Shown in pieces: positions 33,314-41,923 of a stretch of DNA of 64,000 nucleotides. The notes under the pieces are model-generated. The model was not told where the DNA came from. It did no database searches and saw only the letters and a program-made list of their open reading frames with translations. The stretch comes from Pseudomonadota bacterium. Its GTDB lineage: Bacteria; Pseudomonadota; Gammaproteobacteria; Steroidobacterales; Woeseiaceae. Location of the stretch: contig JADFNV010000005.1 in assembly GCA_022563195.1 (NCBI GenBank), positions 1-64,000 on the forward strand, written 5' to 3'. Each line of letters starts with the position of its first letter. Within the stretch, counting starts at the first letter, position 1. Made by a program: the position numbers and the translations under genes.

Positions 33314-35413
33314 TTGAGCATCTTTGAGGAACTGAGTCGCCGTAACGTATTCCGTGTCGCCGTGGCCTATACGATCGGCGCCTGGTTTATTGCACAGATT
33401 GCCGACCTGGTCCTGAACAACATCGGCGCACCGGATTGGGTCATCCAGGCGCTGTTCCTGCTGCTCGTGATCGGTTTTGCCGCTGCACTGATTATTTCCT
33501 GGGCCTATGAAATCACGCCTGAAGGCATCAAGCGCGAGCGCGATGTGATTCGCGATGAATCGATTACGCATCTGACCGCGAGGAAACTCGATTACATTAC
33601 GGTGGTCGCAGCACTGGGCGTCGCTGGCATGATTGGCTGGCAGCAGATGGCCGGCGATCGACCCGCGACTGCATTGATGCCAATGACCACCATTGCTGAA
33701 AGCAAGCCCGCTGCCAGGCTCGGCGCCCAGTCCATCGCAGTGCTCCCCTTCGCCAATCGCAGCAACCGCGACGAGGACCTGTTCTTCACCGATGGCATCC
33801 ACGATGACTTGCTGACTCAGCTGGCGAAAATCCGTGATCTGAAGGTAATCTCGCGCACATCAGTCATGCAGTACCGAGACACCAATATGCGCGTACCCGA
33901 GATTGCTGCAGAACTCGGTGTCGCGACCGTGCTCGAAGGCGGCGTGCAACGCGCCGGGCATCGCATCCGCATCAACGCCCAGTTGATTGATGTCGCGACC
34001 GATCAGCATCTCTGGGCCGAAACCTTCGATCGCGAAATGACCATAGACAACCTGTTCGATATCCAGACGGAAATAACGCGCCATATTGTCACTGCGGTCA
34101 AGGGAAAGCTGACGACGGAGGAACAGCAAGCGATATCGGGCGCGCCAACGCAAAGCCTTGAGGCCTACGACGCATTCCTGCGTGCTCGCAATCTGCTGAC
34201 CAGTTCCGGGTACAACATGGAGAAGTACAAGTCTGCACAGCCCTATGCTGAAAAGGCTGTCGCAATCGATCCGAATTTTGCATTAGCCCACCTGCTTTTG
34301 GCCGAGATTCATGGTATGGCGGTCTGGATCGGCTACGACATTACGCCACAACGCCATCAGGCTGCACGTACGTCACTGGACAAAGCCGCCGCCATCCTCG
34401 ATCCCGGATCACCCGAATTGCTGGCCGCACGGGGCGAATACCTGTATCGCTTCGAACAAGACTACCCGGCAGCGTTGAATGCTTTGTTTCAAGCGCATGC
34501 CGCGATGCCGGCCGATGCGTCGGTCCTGGAAAAACTCGGATTGACGCAGCGCAGGTTAGGATTGTGGGACGAGGCCGTAGGCAGTCTGCTGCGTGCCGCC
34601 GACCTGGATCCCGCGAACACCTTCGTACTATCGATCGCCGCCCAGACCCTGGTAGTAATGCAACAGTGGGCACGTCTGGAGGAAGTTCTGTTGGCGGCGC
34701 GCGAACGCTTCGGCGATGATACCAGCCTGGCTTCGTTCGCGGCCATGCTGCCTTTGTGGTCGCAGGGCGATGTCGCAACCGCGCGCGAACGTTACGCCGC
34801 CGTTCGCCCCAACGCCGGGGAAGCTTACTTTTTTATAACGATTGAGCTGCCGTGGTATGCGCGTGACTTTGCCGGGGTCATCGAATCCTGGGACCGGCCC
34901 GAGGTTCTCGATTATGCCTCGTCCTCTGGTTTCGGCGGCTGGCGCGAAATATACCTGGCGCAGGCGTATCAGCATTTAGGCGAGACCGATCGGGCCGATC
35001 GGTTGCTTGACGAGGCCGTTCATGAACTGGCCGATATTGACCGCAGTCGCCCAGGTCTACCGGTTACGTTCGAGCTCCAAACGTTGGCATTGGCGCTGGC
35101 GCTGCAGGGCGAAAAAGCGCGGGCGATTGAAATCGCTGAAGAGGCGATCCGAATCCTGCCGCTGGAGAGCGACAAATTGGAAGGCAATTGGCCGCTAAGG
35201 ACTTTGTGCGAGGTGCTCGGTTTGACTGGTGAACGCGACCGCGCACTCGAAATAGTGGTGCAATTGATCGATCAGCCAGGCGGTTTCATGCGCTGGGAGA
35301 TGTACCTCGACCCGCGCTGGGATTTCTTCCGCGACGACGAGCGCTTCAATGATTTGATTCGGCCGCACAATCTCGAGCAGTCTGTCCATGCACAGGAGGG
35401 CAGTTTGAAATAA
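33314..35413 (+). CDS. TolB-N/TPR membrane protein, paralog 5
   Basis: Translation starts at a TTG (33314) with GGGGAA eight bases ahead; the product begins MSIFEELSRRNVFRVAVAYTIGAW like its paralogs. Residues 1-75 hold two membrane helices, ending in WAYEITPEGIKRERD, and a third helix lies near 95-110. The TolB-N-like domain (about 135-255) is most like that of paralog 4 (SIAVLPFANRSNRDEDLFFTDG, VLEGGVQRAGHRIRINAQLID). The remainder of the 699 residues is TPR-like. The tail (LDPRWDFFRDDERFNDLIRPHN) is usual for the group. A REPIN-like palindrome follows the gene. Function unknown. Confidence 0.85.
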   Translation: MSIFEELSRRNVFRVAVAYTIGAWFIAQIADLVLNNIGAPDWVIQALFLLLVIGFAAALIISWAYEITPEGIKRERDVIRDESITHLTARKLDYITVVAALGVAGMIGWQQMAGDRPATALMPMTTIAESKPAARLGAQSIAVLPFANRSNRDEDLFFTDGIHDDLLTQLAKIRDLKVISRTSVMQYRDTNMRVPEIAAELGVATVLEGGVQRAGHRIRINAQLIDVATDQHLWAETFDREMTIDNLFDIQTEITRHIVTAVKGKLTTEEQQAISGAPTQSLEAYDAFLRARNLLTSSGYNMEKYKSAQPYAEKAVAIDPNFALAHLLLAEIHGMAVWIGYDITPQRHQAARTSLDKAAAILDPGSPELLAARGEYLYRFEQDYPAALNALFQAHAAMPADASVLEKLGLTQRRLGLWDEAVGSLLRAADLDPANTFVLSIAAQTLVVMQQWARLEEVLLAARERFGDDTSLASFAAMLPLWSQGDVATARERYAAVRPNAGEAYFFITIELPWYARDFAGVIESWDRPEVLDYASSSGFGGWREIYLAQAYQHLGETDRADRLLDEAVHELADIDRSRPGLPVTFELQTLALALALQGEKARAIEIAEEAIRILPLESDKLEGNWPLRTLCEVLGLTGERDRALEIVVQLIDQPGGFMRWEMYLDPRWDFFRDDERFNDLIRPHNLEQSVHAQEGSLK

Positions 35414-35430
35414 TTGAGGATTTCGAATCG

Positions 35431-35522
35431 AGCCCTGTTGGAGCCCGCCATGCGGGCGATATCCACCAAATCCGATCAGCATCGTGGTAATCGCCCGCAT
35501 GGCGGGCTCCAACAGCGGGCTC
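35431..35522. repeat. REPIN-like inverted repeat
   Basis: TGTTGGAGCCCGCCATGCGG continuing to GCGAT (35436-35460) is inverted at 35490-35514, with a spacer of about 29 bp. The outer CCC/GGG edges also nearly pair. Each arm contains its own small palindrome (GCCCGCCATGCGGGC). This two-arm structure resembles REP doublets spread by RAYT transposases in gammaproteobacteria. It lies between TPR paralog 5 and the FMN reductase gene. No RAYT gene is in the window. Confidence 0.75.
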
Positions 35523-35540
35523 TTATTGAGGTCACAGATC

Positions 35541-36185
35541 ATGTCGAAATCAAAGAAATTAAGTACTGCCGTTATCTACGGTAGCGCCCGTCGGGGCCGC
35601 CACGGTATCAAGGCGGCACGCTTTGTCGTGCGCAAGCTCGAAGAGCGAGATCATGATGTGACACTGGTCGATTCAGAAGATTTCGACTTGCCGCTGCTGG
35701 ACCGGATGTATAAGGAATATGAAACAGGGCAGGCGCCTGAGTCCATGCAAAAACTTGCCGATATCCTCGAGGAGGCTGACGGCTACATCGTCGTTAGCGC
35801 CGAGTACAATCACAGTATCCCGGCCGCGCTGAAAAACCTGCTTGACCACTTCCAGAGCGAATACCTGTATAAACCCAGTGGCATCGTGACCTATTCCGCC
35901 GGTCCGTTTGGCGGCGTTCGCGCACTCGTCAATCTACGTGCCATTCTCGCGGAGCTCGGCACGCCAAGCATTCCGAGCGCCTTTCCGATCTCGCAAATAT
36001 TCAAAGCTTTCGATGACGACGGCACAGCTCTCGACACTGTTTACGATGAGCGGATCGTCAGGTTCCTTGATGAGTTCGAGTGGTATTCACACGCATTGCG
36101 ACAGGCCCGCAACCACCAACAATGCAGCGCCGATAGCCCCATTCAGCAGCAGATGTGCCGCGGCCAGATCAAGAAATCGTTGTAG
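35541..36185 (+). CDS. NADPH-dependent FMN reductase family protein
   Basis: The ATG at 35541 is the start consistent with the family; the open frame upstream runs through the REP arm. The 214-residue product is a flavodoxin-like NAD(P)H-dependent FMN reductase. It has the phosphate-binding loop VIYGSARRGRHG (about 11-22), the segment ADGYIVVSAEYNHSIPAALKNLLDHF (about 79-105), and YSAGPFGGVRALVNLRAIL (about 116-135). These enzymes reduce FMN or azo/quinone compounds. The last 25 residues, after the normal end (YSHALRQAR), are Gln/Cys-rich and may be read-through into former non-coding DNA. Confidence 0.88.
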   Translation: MSKSKKLSTAVIYGSARRGRHGIKAARFVVRKLEERDHDVTLVDSEDFDLPLLDRMYKEYETGQAPESMQKLADILEEADGYIVVSAEYNHSIPAALKNLLDHFQSEYLYKPSGIVTYSAGPFGGVRALVNLRAILAELGTPSIPSAFPISQIFKAFDDDGTALDTVYDERIVRFLDEFEWYSHALRQARNHQQCSADSPIQQQMCRGQIKKSL

Positions 36186-36245
36186 CTGCCGATACTATGG
36201 TTCAGGCGCTATGCCTGCGTGACTGAGGCGCAAATGGAAACCTGA

Positions 36246-36638
36246 ATGCCTGATGCAGCCGAAAAAGAACCAGAGCAATTCATCTCTGAGCAACAGCACA
36301 AAGACAATGTGGTCAGTCAATTATCCACATCGCCTGAAATCGTGGAGCAATTACGCGGTTACGGTATAACTGAAGACAGGATGTGTAAGCTCGAATATTT
36401 CTTTTATACCAATGCTGTGGAAAAGGCTGGATCGTTGTCCGCCGAGCTGTCGGACATGGGCTACGACGCCAGTTTCGATGCATCCAATCCAGGCAAGAAA
36501 ATTAAAGTAGTCGCCGGCGCGACGGTACCCGTACAAATGGCGACAGACAAAGACCTCGAATGGACCGAGTCGATGTGTAACATTGGCTACAAGCACGATT
36601 GTGAATTCGATGGCTGGGGTCTTAGTCCCGAACAGTAG
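36246..36638 (+). CDS. RraB-like protein
   Basis: The 130-residue protein shows the pattern of regulator of ribonuclease activity B: KLEYFFYTNAVEKAGSLSAELSDMGYDA in the middle, then an acidic/aromatic C-terminus with MCNIGYKHDCEFDGWGL. E. coli RraB binds and inhibits RNase E. The N-terminal 40 residues are charged and variable. It is a stand-alone plus-strand gene, convergent with an amidohydrolase gene 70 bp away. I am fairly confident of the family but not that the inhibitory role is conserved. Confidence 0.8.
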   Translation: MPDAAEKEPEQFISEQQHKDNVVSQLSTSPEIVEQLRGYGITEDRMCKLEYFFYTNAVEKAGSLSAELSDMGYDASFDASNPGKKIKVVAGATVPVQMATDKDLEWTESMCNIGYKHDCEFDGWGLSPEQ

Positions 36639-36708
36639 GCCGTTGGCAGAATACTCTTGTCGAAATCCAATATGGTTCCTAGCAGCCTGAGGGTTTTTCA
36701 ACACGCTG

Positions 36709-38157
36709 CTACTCTCTACGCAGAGGCTCAACCCATAACTCCCAGTCAGCATGATCGTCGGGACCGGCCGGCCCTATCATGCCCTCAGCTGACTTGAGCA
36801 ATGACTCGGCGTCGTGTATCACTCCGGCTTTGATGACGAGCTGCACGTCGCGTGCGGCCTTGATGTCATCGAGTGGGTTGCCCCTGGCTACATAGAGGTC
36901 GGCGAGCTTTCCAAGCTCAATGGAACCGAGCCTGTCCGCGACGCCAAGCGCATTGGCGCCGTTGATCGTCGCTGCTTTGAGCACCGCAACAGTCGGCAGG
37001 CCCGCGTGCACCATCGCCAGCAGTTCACGATGAAACGCGAAGCCCGGCAGTAATGACGTATAGACGGGCTCATCGGTGCCAACAACCAGAAGACGCTCAC
37101 CGCCGGACTCATAAAGTTTTATCAACTCCAGCATGCGCTGCGAAAACTCGGCCTCGTCCGATTCGGGCGGCGGAGGCCCTCGTTTCTCGAGTAAGGCTTG
37201 CGCATAGGGTGTGAAGTATCTGGCTTCATCGGTCCAGATCATGTCGGAGCCGAGTTCCTTGCGTAGATTGATACCGCCGTACATTTGCAGATTGGCGTCG
37301 TAGTAGACGCCGTGCTCCAGGATCAGATCGATCATCGCCTGCATGTCGGCACTTCCCGGACCGCCGCTGCCCAGTGTCAGCTGGTGTTCAACGCGATCGA
37401 TGCCCATCAGGATCGCATCGCGCAAAGTAACATCGTATTCGCCGTTGTAGTTGCTCAGGTGCCCCGTCGTGGTCATGCCATGTTTGTGTGCCTGCTCGAT
37501 CAGAATTCTGGCTTCACTCGGAGTGGCCTGTTTGATCTTGATGCTGATAACGCCCTGCGATGCCCAATAATCGACCTCTGCACGAATTTCCGATTGGCTG
37601 ATGTCATTCGGCCACGCGACGCAATCGTCCAGCGCCGTCTTGACGCTGTATTCGCACCTGAATCCACCGAAGTACGGCCCCGAGGCAAATAACCTCGGAC
37701 CTATCGCCTCCCCGGCGTCGATCAGATCACGATGCTTAATGACGCGATCGGGAAAAAACTCACCGGCTGACCAGGTCGACGTCACGCCGTTCGCCAGGAA
37801 GACGATGCCGTTGTAGACGACTTCTTCCGCACGTCCGTTGTCCACGAGATCGAAATTGTAGTGTGCGTGCAGATCAATCATGCCCGGCAAGATCGTTGCC
37901 GAATCGGTCAGATCAACGACTATTGCCGCAGCAAGATCGCTCTCAGATATATAGGCGTCTATTGCGACGAAAACTCCGTCGCGAATCACGATGCCCGTAT
38001 TGCGCCGACGCGTATCGCTGATGCCATCGAACAGCCAGCCACCACGGACGATGATTTGCTCCGACGACGGTTCAGCCCATTGCGCGTGCACCGACACAGA
38101 GGCCAACAACAGGCACAGCGCTATCGTTTTCAAGGAATTGCGTATGGATGCGGACAT
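36709..38157 (-). CDS. Secreted amidohydrolase, intact metal site
   Basis: A signal peptide (1-25) precedes an imidazolonepropionase/prolidase-type amidohydrolase of 482 residues. The metal ligands are all visible: HxH in MIDLHAHYNFD (about residue 97), a candidate carboxylated Lys in VISIKIKQATP, His in TTTGHLSNYN, His in DRVEHQLTLG, and the Asp in VVGTDEPVYTS. The C-terminal strand IELGKLADLYVARGNPLDDI is the standard return to the small beta-sandwich. It therefore is probably an active periplasmic hydrolase of a cyclic amide, dipeptide or N-acyl compound. This contrasts with the amidohydrolase at 21127, whose site is reduced. Confidence 0.9.
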   Translation of the reverse strand: MSASIRNSLKTIALCLLLASVSVHAQWAEPSSEQIIVRGGWLFDGISDTRRRNTGIVIRDGVFVAIDAYISESDLAAAIVVDLTDSATILPGMIDLHAHYNFDLVDNGRAEEVVYNGIVFLANGVTSTWSAGEFFPDRVIKHRDLIDAGEAIGPRLFASGPYFGGFRCEYSVKTALDDCVAWPNDISQSEIRAEVDYWASQGVISIKIKQATPSEARILIEQAHKHGMTTTGHLSNYNGEYDVTLRDAILMGIDRVEHQLTLGSGGPGSADMQAMIDLILEHGVYYDANLQMYGGINLRKELGSDMIWTDEARYFTPYAQALLEKRGPPPPESDEAEFSQRMLELIKLYESGGERLLVVGTDEPVYTSLLPGFAFHRELLAMVHAGLPTVAVLKAATINGANALGVADRLGSIELGKLADLYVARGNPLDDIKAARDVQLVIKAGVIHDAESLLKSAEGMIGPAGPDDHADWELWVEPLRRE

Positions 38158-38282
38158 TTCAACCTCGCACTCTTGCTGATGACCGACCAGGCCAAGACTA
38201 GTTTTTTAAAAACCCAAAGTGACCTGAAGCCGTAAATTAGATACTGTCTAACAAGGTCTAAATTTAATGTATCGGAGAGATA

Positions 38283-38708
38283 TTGCAGCTAAAGCAAAAA
38301 ATTATCAGGATTTTGTTGCACGTCGTTGGTGTGGCCATGCTTGTCAACGGAATCTGGATGGTCTCCCAAGCGCTCGAATGGTTTTTCAACATTCCCGCGG
38401 ACATGATGGCGACGGGCGAACCGAACGGCCACTTGATCCGTGACGTCGGGATTGCCTATATCGTATTTGGGTCCGCACTGAACTGGTGTGCATTGGAATT
38501 GCAAAACCGTCGTTACGTGTTCTTGATGGTTGCTTTTTTTATGGTTGCTCACGCGATCGGACATGCGGTCGAAATCCTGATCGGCCTGCTACCGGATTCG
38601 CATTGGTGGATTGACTTCCCGCTGGTCCTGCTTCCGGGACTGATATTCGGCGTCCTCGCTATTCCGCGTGTCTGGGTATCCATGATCGGCGACGGAATGC
38701 GCCACTGA
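38283..38708 (+). CDS. Small four-helix membrane protein, unknown
   Basis: The start is a TTG at 38283 with GGAGA seven bases ahead. The 141-residue product has four hydrophobic segments (about 8-30, 50-70, 77-98, 108-128), with HLIRDVGIAYIVFGSA and VAHAIGHAVEILIG between or within them. The pattern recalls DUF4345/DUF4267-like four-helix proteins, but I do not claim that family. The last 120 bases overlap the end of the convergent histidine kinase gene, covering that kinase's C-terminal tail. Confidence 0.65.
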   Translation: MQLKQKIIRILLHVVGVAMLVNGIWMVSQALEWFFNIPADMMATGEPNGHLIRDVGIAYIVFGSALNWCALELQNRRYVFLMVAFFMVAHAIGHAVEILIGLLPDSHWWIDFPLVLLPGLIFGVLAIPRVWVSMIGDGMRH

Positions 38709-40412
38709 GATATCCGCAAGCAGCGTCGCGGTGAATACAGACCCTTCGCCCGGCGTGCCGGAAAGCTCCAGCTTACCGCCGAGCAGATGACAGTATTCCT
38801 GGGTGATCGTGAGCCCTAGGCCCGTGCCTGATTCACCACTTTCGGCGGAATTTCTGACTTGTACGAATGCGTCGAACACGGTTTTCGCCTGCTCAAGCGT
38901 GATGCCAATTCCGGAGTCTCTTACCTCGAGGACAATCACTGCGTCGCCGCCAACGATATCCCGTCGGACATTGACCTCGATGTGACCATCCTTCGTAAAC
39001 TTGGCAGCATTGCTCAACAAGTTGAATAACACCTGACGCATCTTGGTCATGTCCGACCGCATCATGCCGACGTCGGCGGAGCACACAAGATCCAGTGTAT
39101 TGCTATTTTTTTCGATCAGCTGACTGCAGGTCGCCACAACTTCATTCACCAGGTCCTTGACGGCAAATCGAGTAAGCTGCATGTCGGTTTTGCCGGCTTC
39201 GATCTTGGACAAGTCCAGAACATCCGAGATCAGGGATAGCAGGTGCAATCCTGCCGCATTTATCTTTCTGAGATCCGATATCGTTGCTGCGTGATTCCGA
39301 TCCTCGGATTCGTCTTGCAAGATTTCGCTGTAACCGATGATGGTTGTCAACGGTGTCCGCAGTTCATGACTCATATTAGCCAGAAATTCCGACTTGGCAC
39401 GGCTGGCTGCCTCCGCCGCCTCCTTGGCGGCGCGCAGTTCGACCTCTACCTGTCGCAGCTCGGTAATGTCCTGCAGTGTACCGTCATACCTTAAGTGCCC
39501 GTCCGGCGTGTCGGGTACATTTCTTACCGTCTCGAGCACCGTTCGTACGCTGCCGTCCGCGCGCACGATGCGGTATTCAACTGTAAATTTCTCTCCACTT
39601 TCGTACACTTCGGCGACCATTACCCGGTCCTCCGGGTGTATGAGTTCCATGTCCCGGTCCAATGTTGAGAAGCGATTTATAAAGACATCCGCGGTGTAGC
39701 CGAAGATTTCGGCGAATTCGTCGGAAACATTCAGATATTTCGCATCCGTATAATCAAAGCTCCAGTAGCCTAGCTTCGCAGTCTGGGCGGCTATGCGCAG
39801 CTGCTCCGAGGCCTTTTTTTCGCGGTCGTGTGATTGCTGCAGCGCTTGTAAGATATTCGCCCAGTCCTTCCAAATCAGATCGGCGATTCCAAGAATTATC
39901 CCAATAACCACGATAGCTGCGTAAAACTTGGCAATCGCTACGCCAGCTGGATTCGGCCGTATGGGAAACGTAACCCCAAGCCAACTCAGCACAAGCGTCG
40001 CCGCAATCGCAGCAATAGTCATTCCTGACCAAAATACGACCGCGCGCCGATTGCCGACGAGCATCGCGAAAGCCGGCACCACGGGCATCCCTATCAGGAA
40101 ACCCACCGATTCGCCGCCCGTAGCCAGCAGCATGCCGTACAGCAGAACGGCGTTCACGGCAATGAATGCATTCGAAATGCCAACGATCGCAATGTTGGCT
40201 TTCAGAGCAACGCCGCATGCCACGAGCGCAAGCAGCGTAAGGAATAATGGTATGGCAATGACCGCCTGTCCGGTCGCCAACACGATGACTATACCGACTG
40301 AGTAAGCGACAACCGACACGATCACTGCGCCGGCTGTTCGCCGTGCGCGTCTCAGGTCTTCGGAGCTGACCGCAGCGTAGCCTGCCGTCCAACCAGTCCA
40401 TGAGCGCCGCAA
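38589..40412 (-). CDS. PAS-containing membrane sensor histidine kinase
   Basis: The 607-residue protein has an N-terminal block of six membrane helices (about 25-185). A PAS/PAC domain follows (about 208-322: KLGYWSFDYTDAKYLNVSDEFAEIFGY, then LQDITE). A short coiled coil leads to HisKA with the phosphorylated His349 in NMSHELRTP. The HATPase_c domain shows N-box NLLSNAAKF, G1 DSGIGI and G2 GTGLGL. No receiver domain is present and no cognate regulator adjoins it. The start is a TTG at 40412; a neighbouring start further in is possible. About 40 residues after the end of the HATPase domain overlap the convergent membrane-protein gene. Confidence 0.88.
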   Translation of the reverse strand: MRRSWTGWTAGYAAVSSEDLRRARRTAGAVIVSVVAYSVGIVIVLATGQAVIAIPLFLTLLALVACGVALKANIAIVGISNAFIAVNAVLLYGMLLATGGESVGFLIGMPVVPAFAMLVGNRRAVVFWSGMTIAAIAATLVLSWLGVTFPIRPNPAGVAIAKFYAAIVVIGIILGIADLIWKDWANILQALQQSHDREKKASEQLRIAAQTAKLGYWSFDYTDAKYLNVSDEFAEIFGYTADVFINRFSTLDRDMELIHPEDRVMVAEVYESGEKFTVEYRIVRADGSVRTVLETVRNVPDTPDGHLRYDGTLQDITELRQVEVELRAAKEAAEAASRAKSEFLANMSHELRTPLTTIIGYSEILQDESEDRNHAATISDLRKINAAGLHLLSLISDVLDLSKIEAGKTDMQLTRFAVKDLVNEVVATCSQLIEKNSNTLDLVCSADVGMMRSDMTKMRQVLFNLLSNAAKFTKDGHIEVNVRRDIVGGDAVIVLEVRDSGIGITLEQAKTVFDAFVQVRNSAESGESGTGLGLTITQEYCHLLGGKLELSGTPGEGSVFTATLLADISVAHSVADHGYPDTRNSEDAEYQSRKQDQREVNPPMRIR

Positions 40413-40493
40413 CCCGCACTGCCCTGCTATTCATCGTATCCGTGTCTTGCCCCCCTGACGCCATTATAGCCACCCTAATCGCCCGGCTGCGGC

Positions 40494-41096
40494 TCAGTCG
40501 GGCAAGTTTGCGCCGCCGTCATCCATTTTTTCCGGACGTTGCCAGTAGACATACTGCGGCGTCCAGTCGGCCTCGCCCATTCCGGCGAGCCCCAGCAGGC
40601 TCCACATCGAGCAATAGATATCGCCCGGTCCGAATATGCAGCTGTTCTTGCGAGTGATCTTGTCTCCGTCCCGTTCGTAGACGACAGCTCCGGGCATGTT
40701 GCCGGTGCCATCCATGACGGTCTGTTCGCTTATGTAGTCGCCGCCGCCGTGGGAAGCCAGGCGAAATCGCCATTCTCTCGAATTCGCAAAGCGGCGCTGC
40801 AGCTCGGGTGGATCTTTTGATACCAGGACAACGGACATCACGGACTCGAGATGCTTGACGAAACCGTTGAAGCCATCCGCCCACAGTGTGCAGTATCGGC
40901 ATCCCTGGCCCATATTGTGAATCAGCAACAACTGTTTCCTGTCGCCGAACAGGTCCAGCAAGCTGGTTTCACCATTAATCGTTGCAAACGAATAATTCCG
41001 AACCTCGTCACCTACATTGGATTTTCGCAGTTCGTTGAGCTTTGCAGTGAGCTCAACTATCTGTTTTTCCACCTCGGATATTTCTGTATTTGCCAT
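40494..41096 (-). CDS. DUF899 thioredoxin-fold protein
   Basis: The 200-residue protein belongs to the DUF899 family, seen from DRKQLLLIHNMGQGCRYCTLWADGFNG (residues about 52-78), where two Cys two residues apart (GCRYC) take the place of the thioredoxin CxxC. It also has ISEQTVMDGTGNMPGAVVYERDGD and the ending VYWQRPEKMDDG. The family is thioredoxin-like and predicted to be redox-active; a function has not been shown. An N-terminal coiled region (about 5-30) precedes the fold. GGGGGG lies ahead of the ATG. A single gene, divergent from the SWIB gene. Confidence 0.88.
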   Translation of the reverse strand: MANTEISEVEKQIVELTAKLNELRKSNVGDEVRNYSFATINGETSLLDLFGDRKQLLLIHNMGQGCRYCTLWADGFNGFVKHLESVMSVVLVSKDPPELQRRFANSREWRFRLASHGGGDYISEQTVMDGTGNMPGAVVYERDGDKITRKNSCIFGPGDIYCSMWSLLGLAGMGEADWTPQYVYWQRPEKMDDGGANLPD

Positions 41097-41292
41097 GTGG
41101 CCCCCCTGTTACAAAGTTGCAGTTTATGCTTTTTCAGCACCCAGCATGGCTGTACTTGTGGGATACTCTGCCTGCTTTCACGATTTCAAGACATTATGAA
41201 ATGCGAAATTTCTGGAAACCGTGACGTCTATCGGCCTTGTCCTATTCAAAGGCTATATTATCCGCTGACCTTTACCCTATGAGGAATTTGTT

Positions 41293-41619
41293 GTGGCTGA
41301 ACTAAAAGGACTCAAGAAACCCGTAAAACTTAAAGCTGATATGGCTGAGTTTTGTGGAGTAAGCGAACTTCCCCGTACTGAGATCACCAAACGACTCTGG
41401 GATTACATTAAAGCCAATAAACTTCAAACCCGGTCTGCTAATGGCAAACCCGAAAACGCAGGCAAATACATCGTCGCCGACGCGAAACTTCTGACATTGT
41501 TCAAGAACACGAATTCGACCAGTAAATCGGGCAACCTCACCGATCTACGCAACTTAGCGGAAGGCGACACGATAGATATGATGCAGATGGCTGCTGTCGT
41601 CAGTGCAAACGTAGAATAG
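41293..41619 (+). CDS. SWIB/MDM2-domain protein
   Basis: Translation starts at a GTG (41293). Residues 8-80 of the 108 match the SWIB domain: LKKPVKLKADMAEFCGVSELPRTEITKRLWDYIKANKLQ, then GKYIVADAKLLTLF. The domain is best known from eukaryotic chromatin remodelling and from chlamydial and some other bacterial proteins. In bacteria its role is not settled, although DNA or nucleoid association is proposed. The last 25 residues are acidic. It is a single-gene unit preceding the regulatory region of the signalling operon. Confidence 0.88.
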   Translation: MAELKGLKKPVKLKADMAEFCGVSELPRTEITKRLWDYIKANKLQTRSANGKPENAGKYIVADAKLLTLFKNTNSTSKSGNLTDLRNLAEGDTIDMMQMAAVVSANVE

Positions 41620-41721
41620 CCAGGATCGCCCTGAGTACTGTCCAACCCACCCCAAATTGAATCACAGCCGCTCGGCTGCAATTATCACAAACTGGCGGCC
41701 GCGTTCCTGCGGCCCGGCCAG

Positions 41722-41749
41722 GTGACACAAAACCTGAGAAATGTGTCAC
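41722..41749. promoter_or_regulatory. Inverted repeat GTGACACA-N12-TGTGTCAC, possible operator
   Basis: Two perfect 8-bp arms (41722-41729 and 41742-41749) are 20 bp apart centre to centre, nearly two helical turns. The right arm also forms AATGTGTCACATT with its flanks. It sits about 180 bp upstream of the operon start. The regulator is unknown. Confidence 0.5.
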
Positions 41750-41795
41750 ATTCCAATCACTTATATGCCCTGCTGTGCGGCATGAAGTAGCCCAG

Positions 41796-41811
41796 TGTGA
41801 TCTCGATCACA
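41796..41811. promoter_or_regulatory. CRP/FNR-family binding site (consensus)
   Basis: TGTGATCTCGATCACA is a perfect palindrome and fits the CRP consensus TGTGA-N6-TCACA exactly. It is about 113 bp upstream of the TTG of the first operon gene, a usual distance for activation from a promoter around 41850. Related regulators (Clp, Vfr) bind the same sequence, and Clp responds to c-di-GMP, which would be apt here. Which one binds is inference. Confidence 0.7.
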
Positions 41812-41923
41812 GTTCCAATCGGGCACACGGGATAAAACCTCTATTGCTTATCGAGAAGCGCATCGGCGACCCGATAATCCGTGGTTTTTTCGGTTGCTCC
41901 GAGCGACTTGCAGGAGATCAATT

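Larger units (their letters stand above)
41620..41923. promoter_or_regulatory. 304-bp intergenic control region of the signalling operon
   Basis: No credible gene lies here. It contains two GC-rich hairpins, 41665-41678 (CAGCCG/CGGCTG, directly before ATTAT, a weak terminator for the SWIB gene) and 41697-41714 (GGCCGC/GCGGCC). It also holds an 8-bp inverted repeat pair and a consensus CRP-type site, both listed separately. The ribosome site CAGGAGA at 41911-41917 serves the TTG start at 41924. Confidence 0.7.

Noticed and set aside
39754..40473. 239-codon open frame on the minus strand
   Set aside because: It is out of frame with the histidine kinase over its membrane helices and has Arg/Cys-rich, domain-free sequence; the kinase frame has a clear family match.
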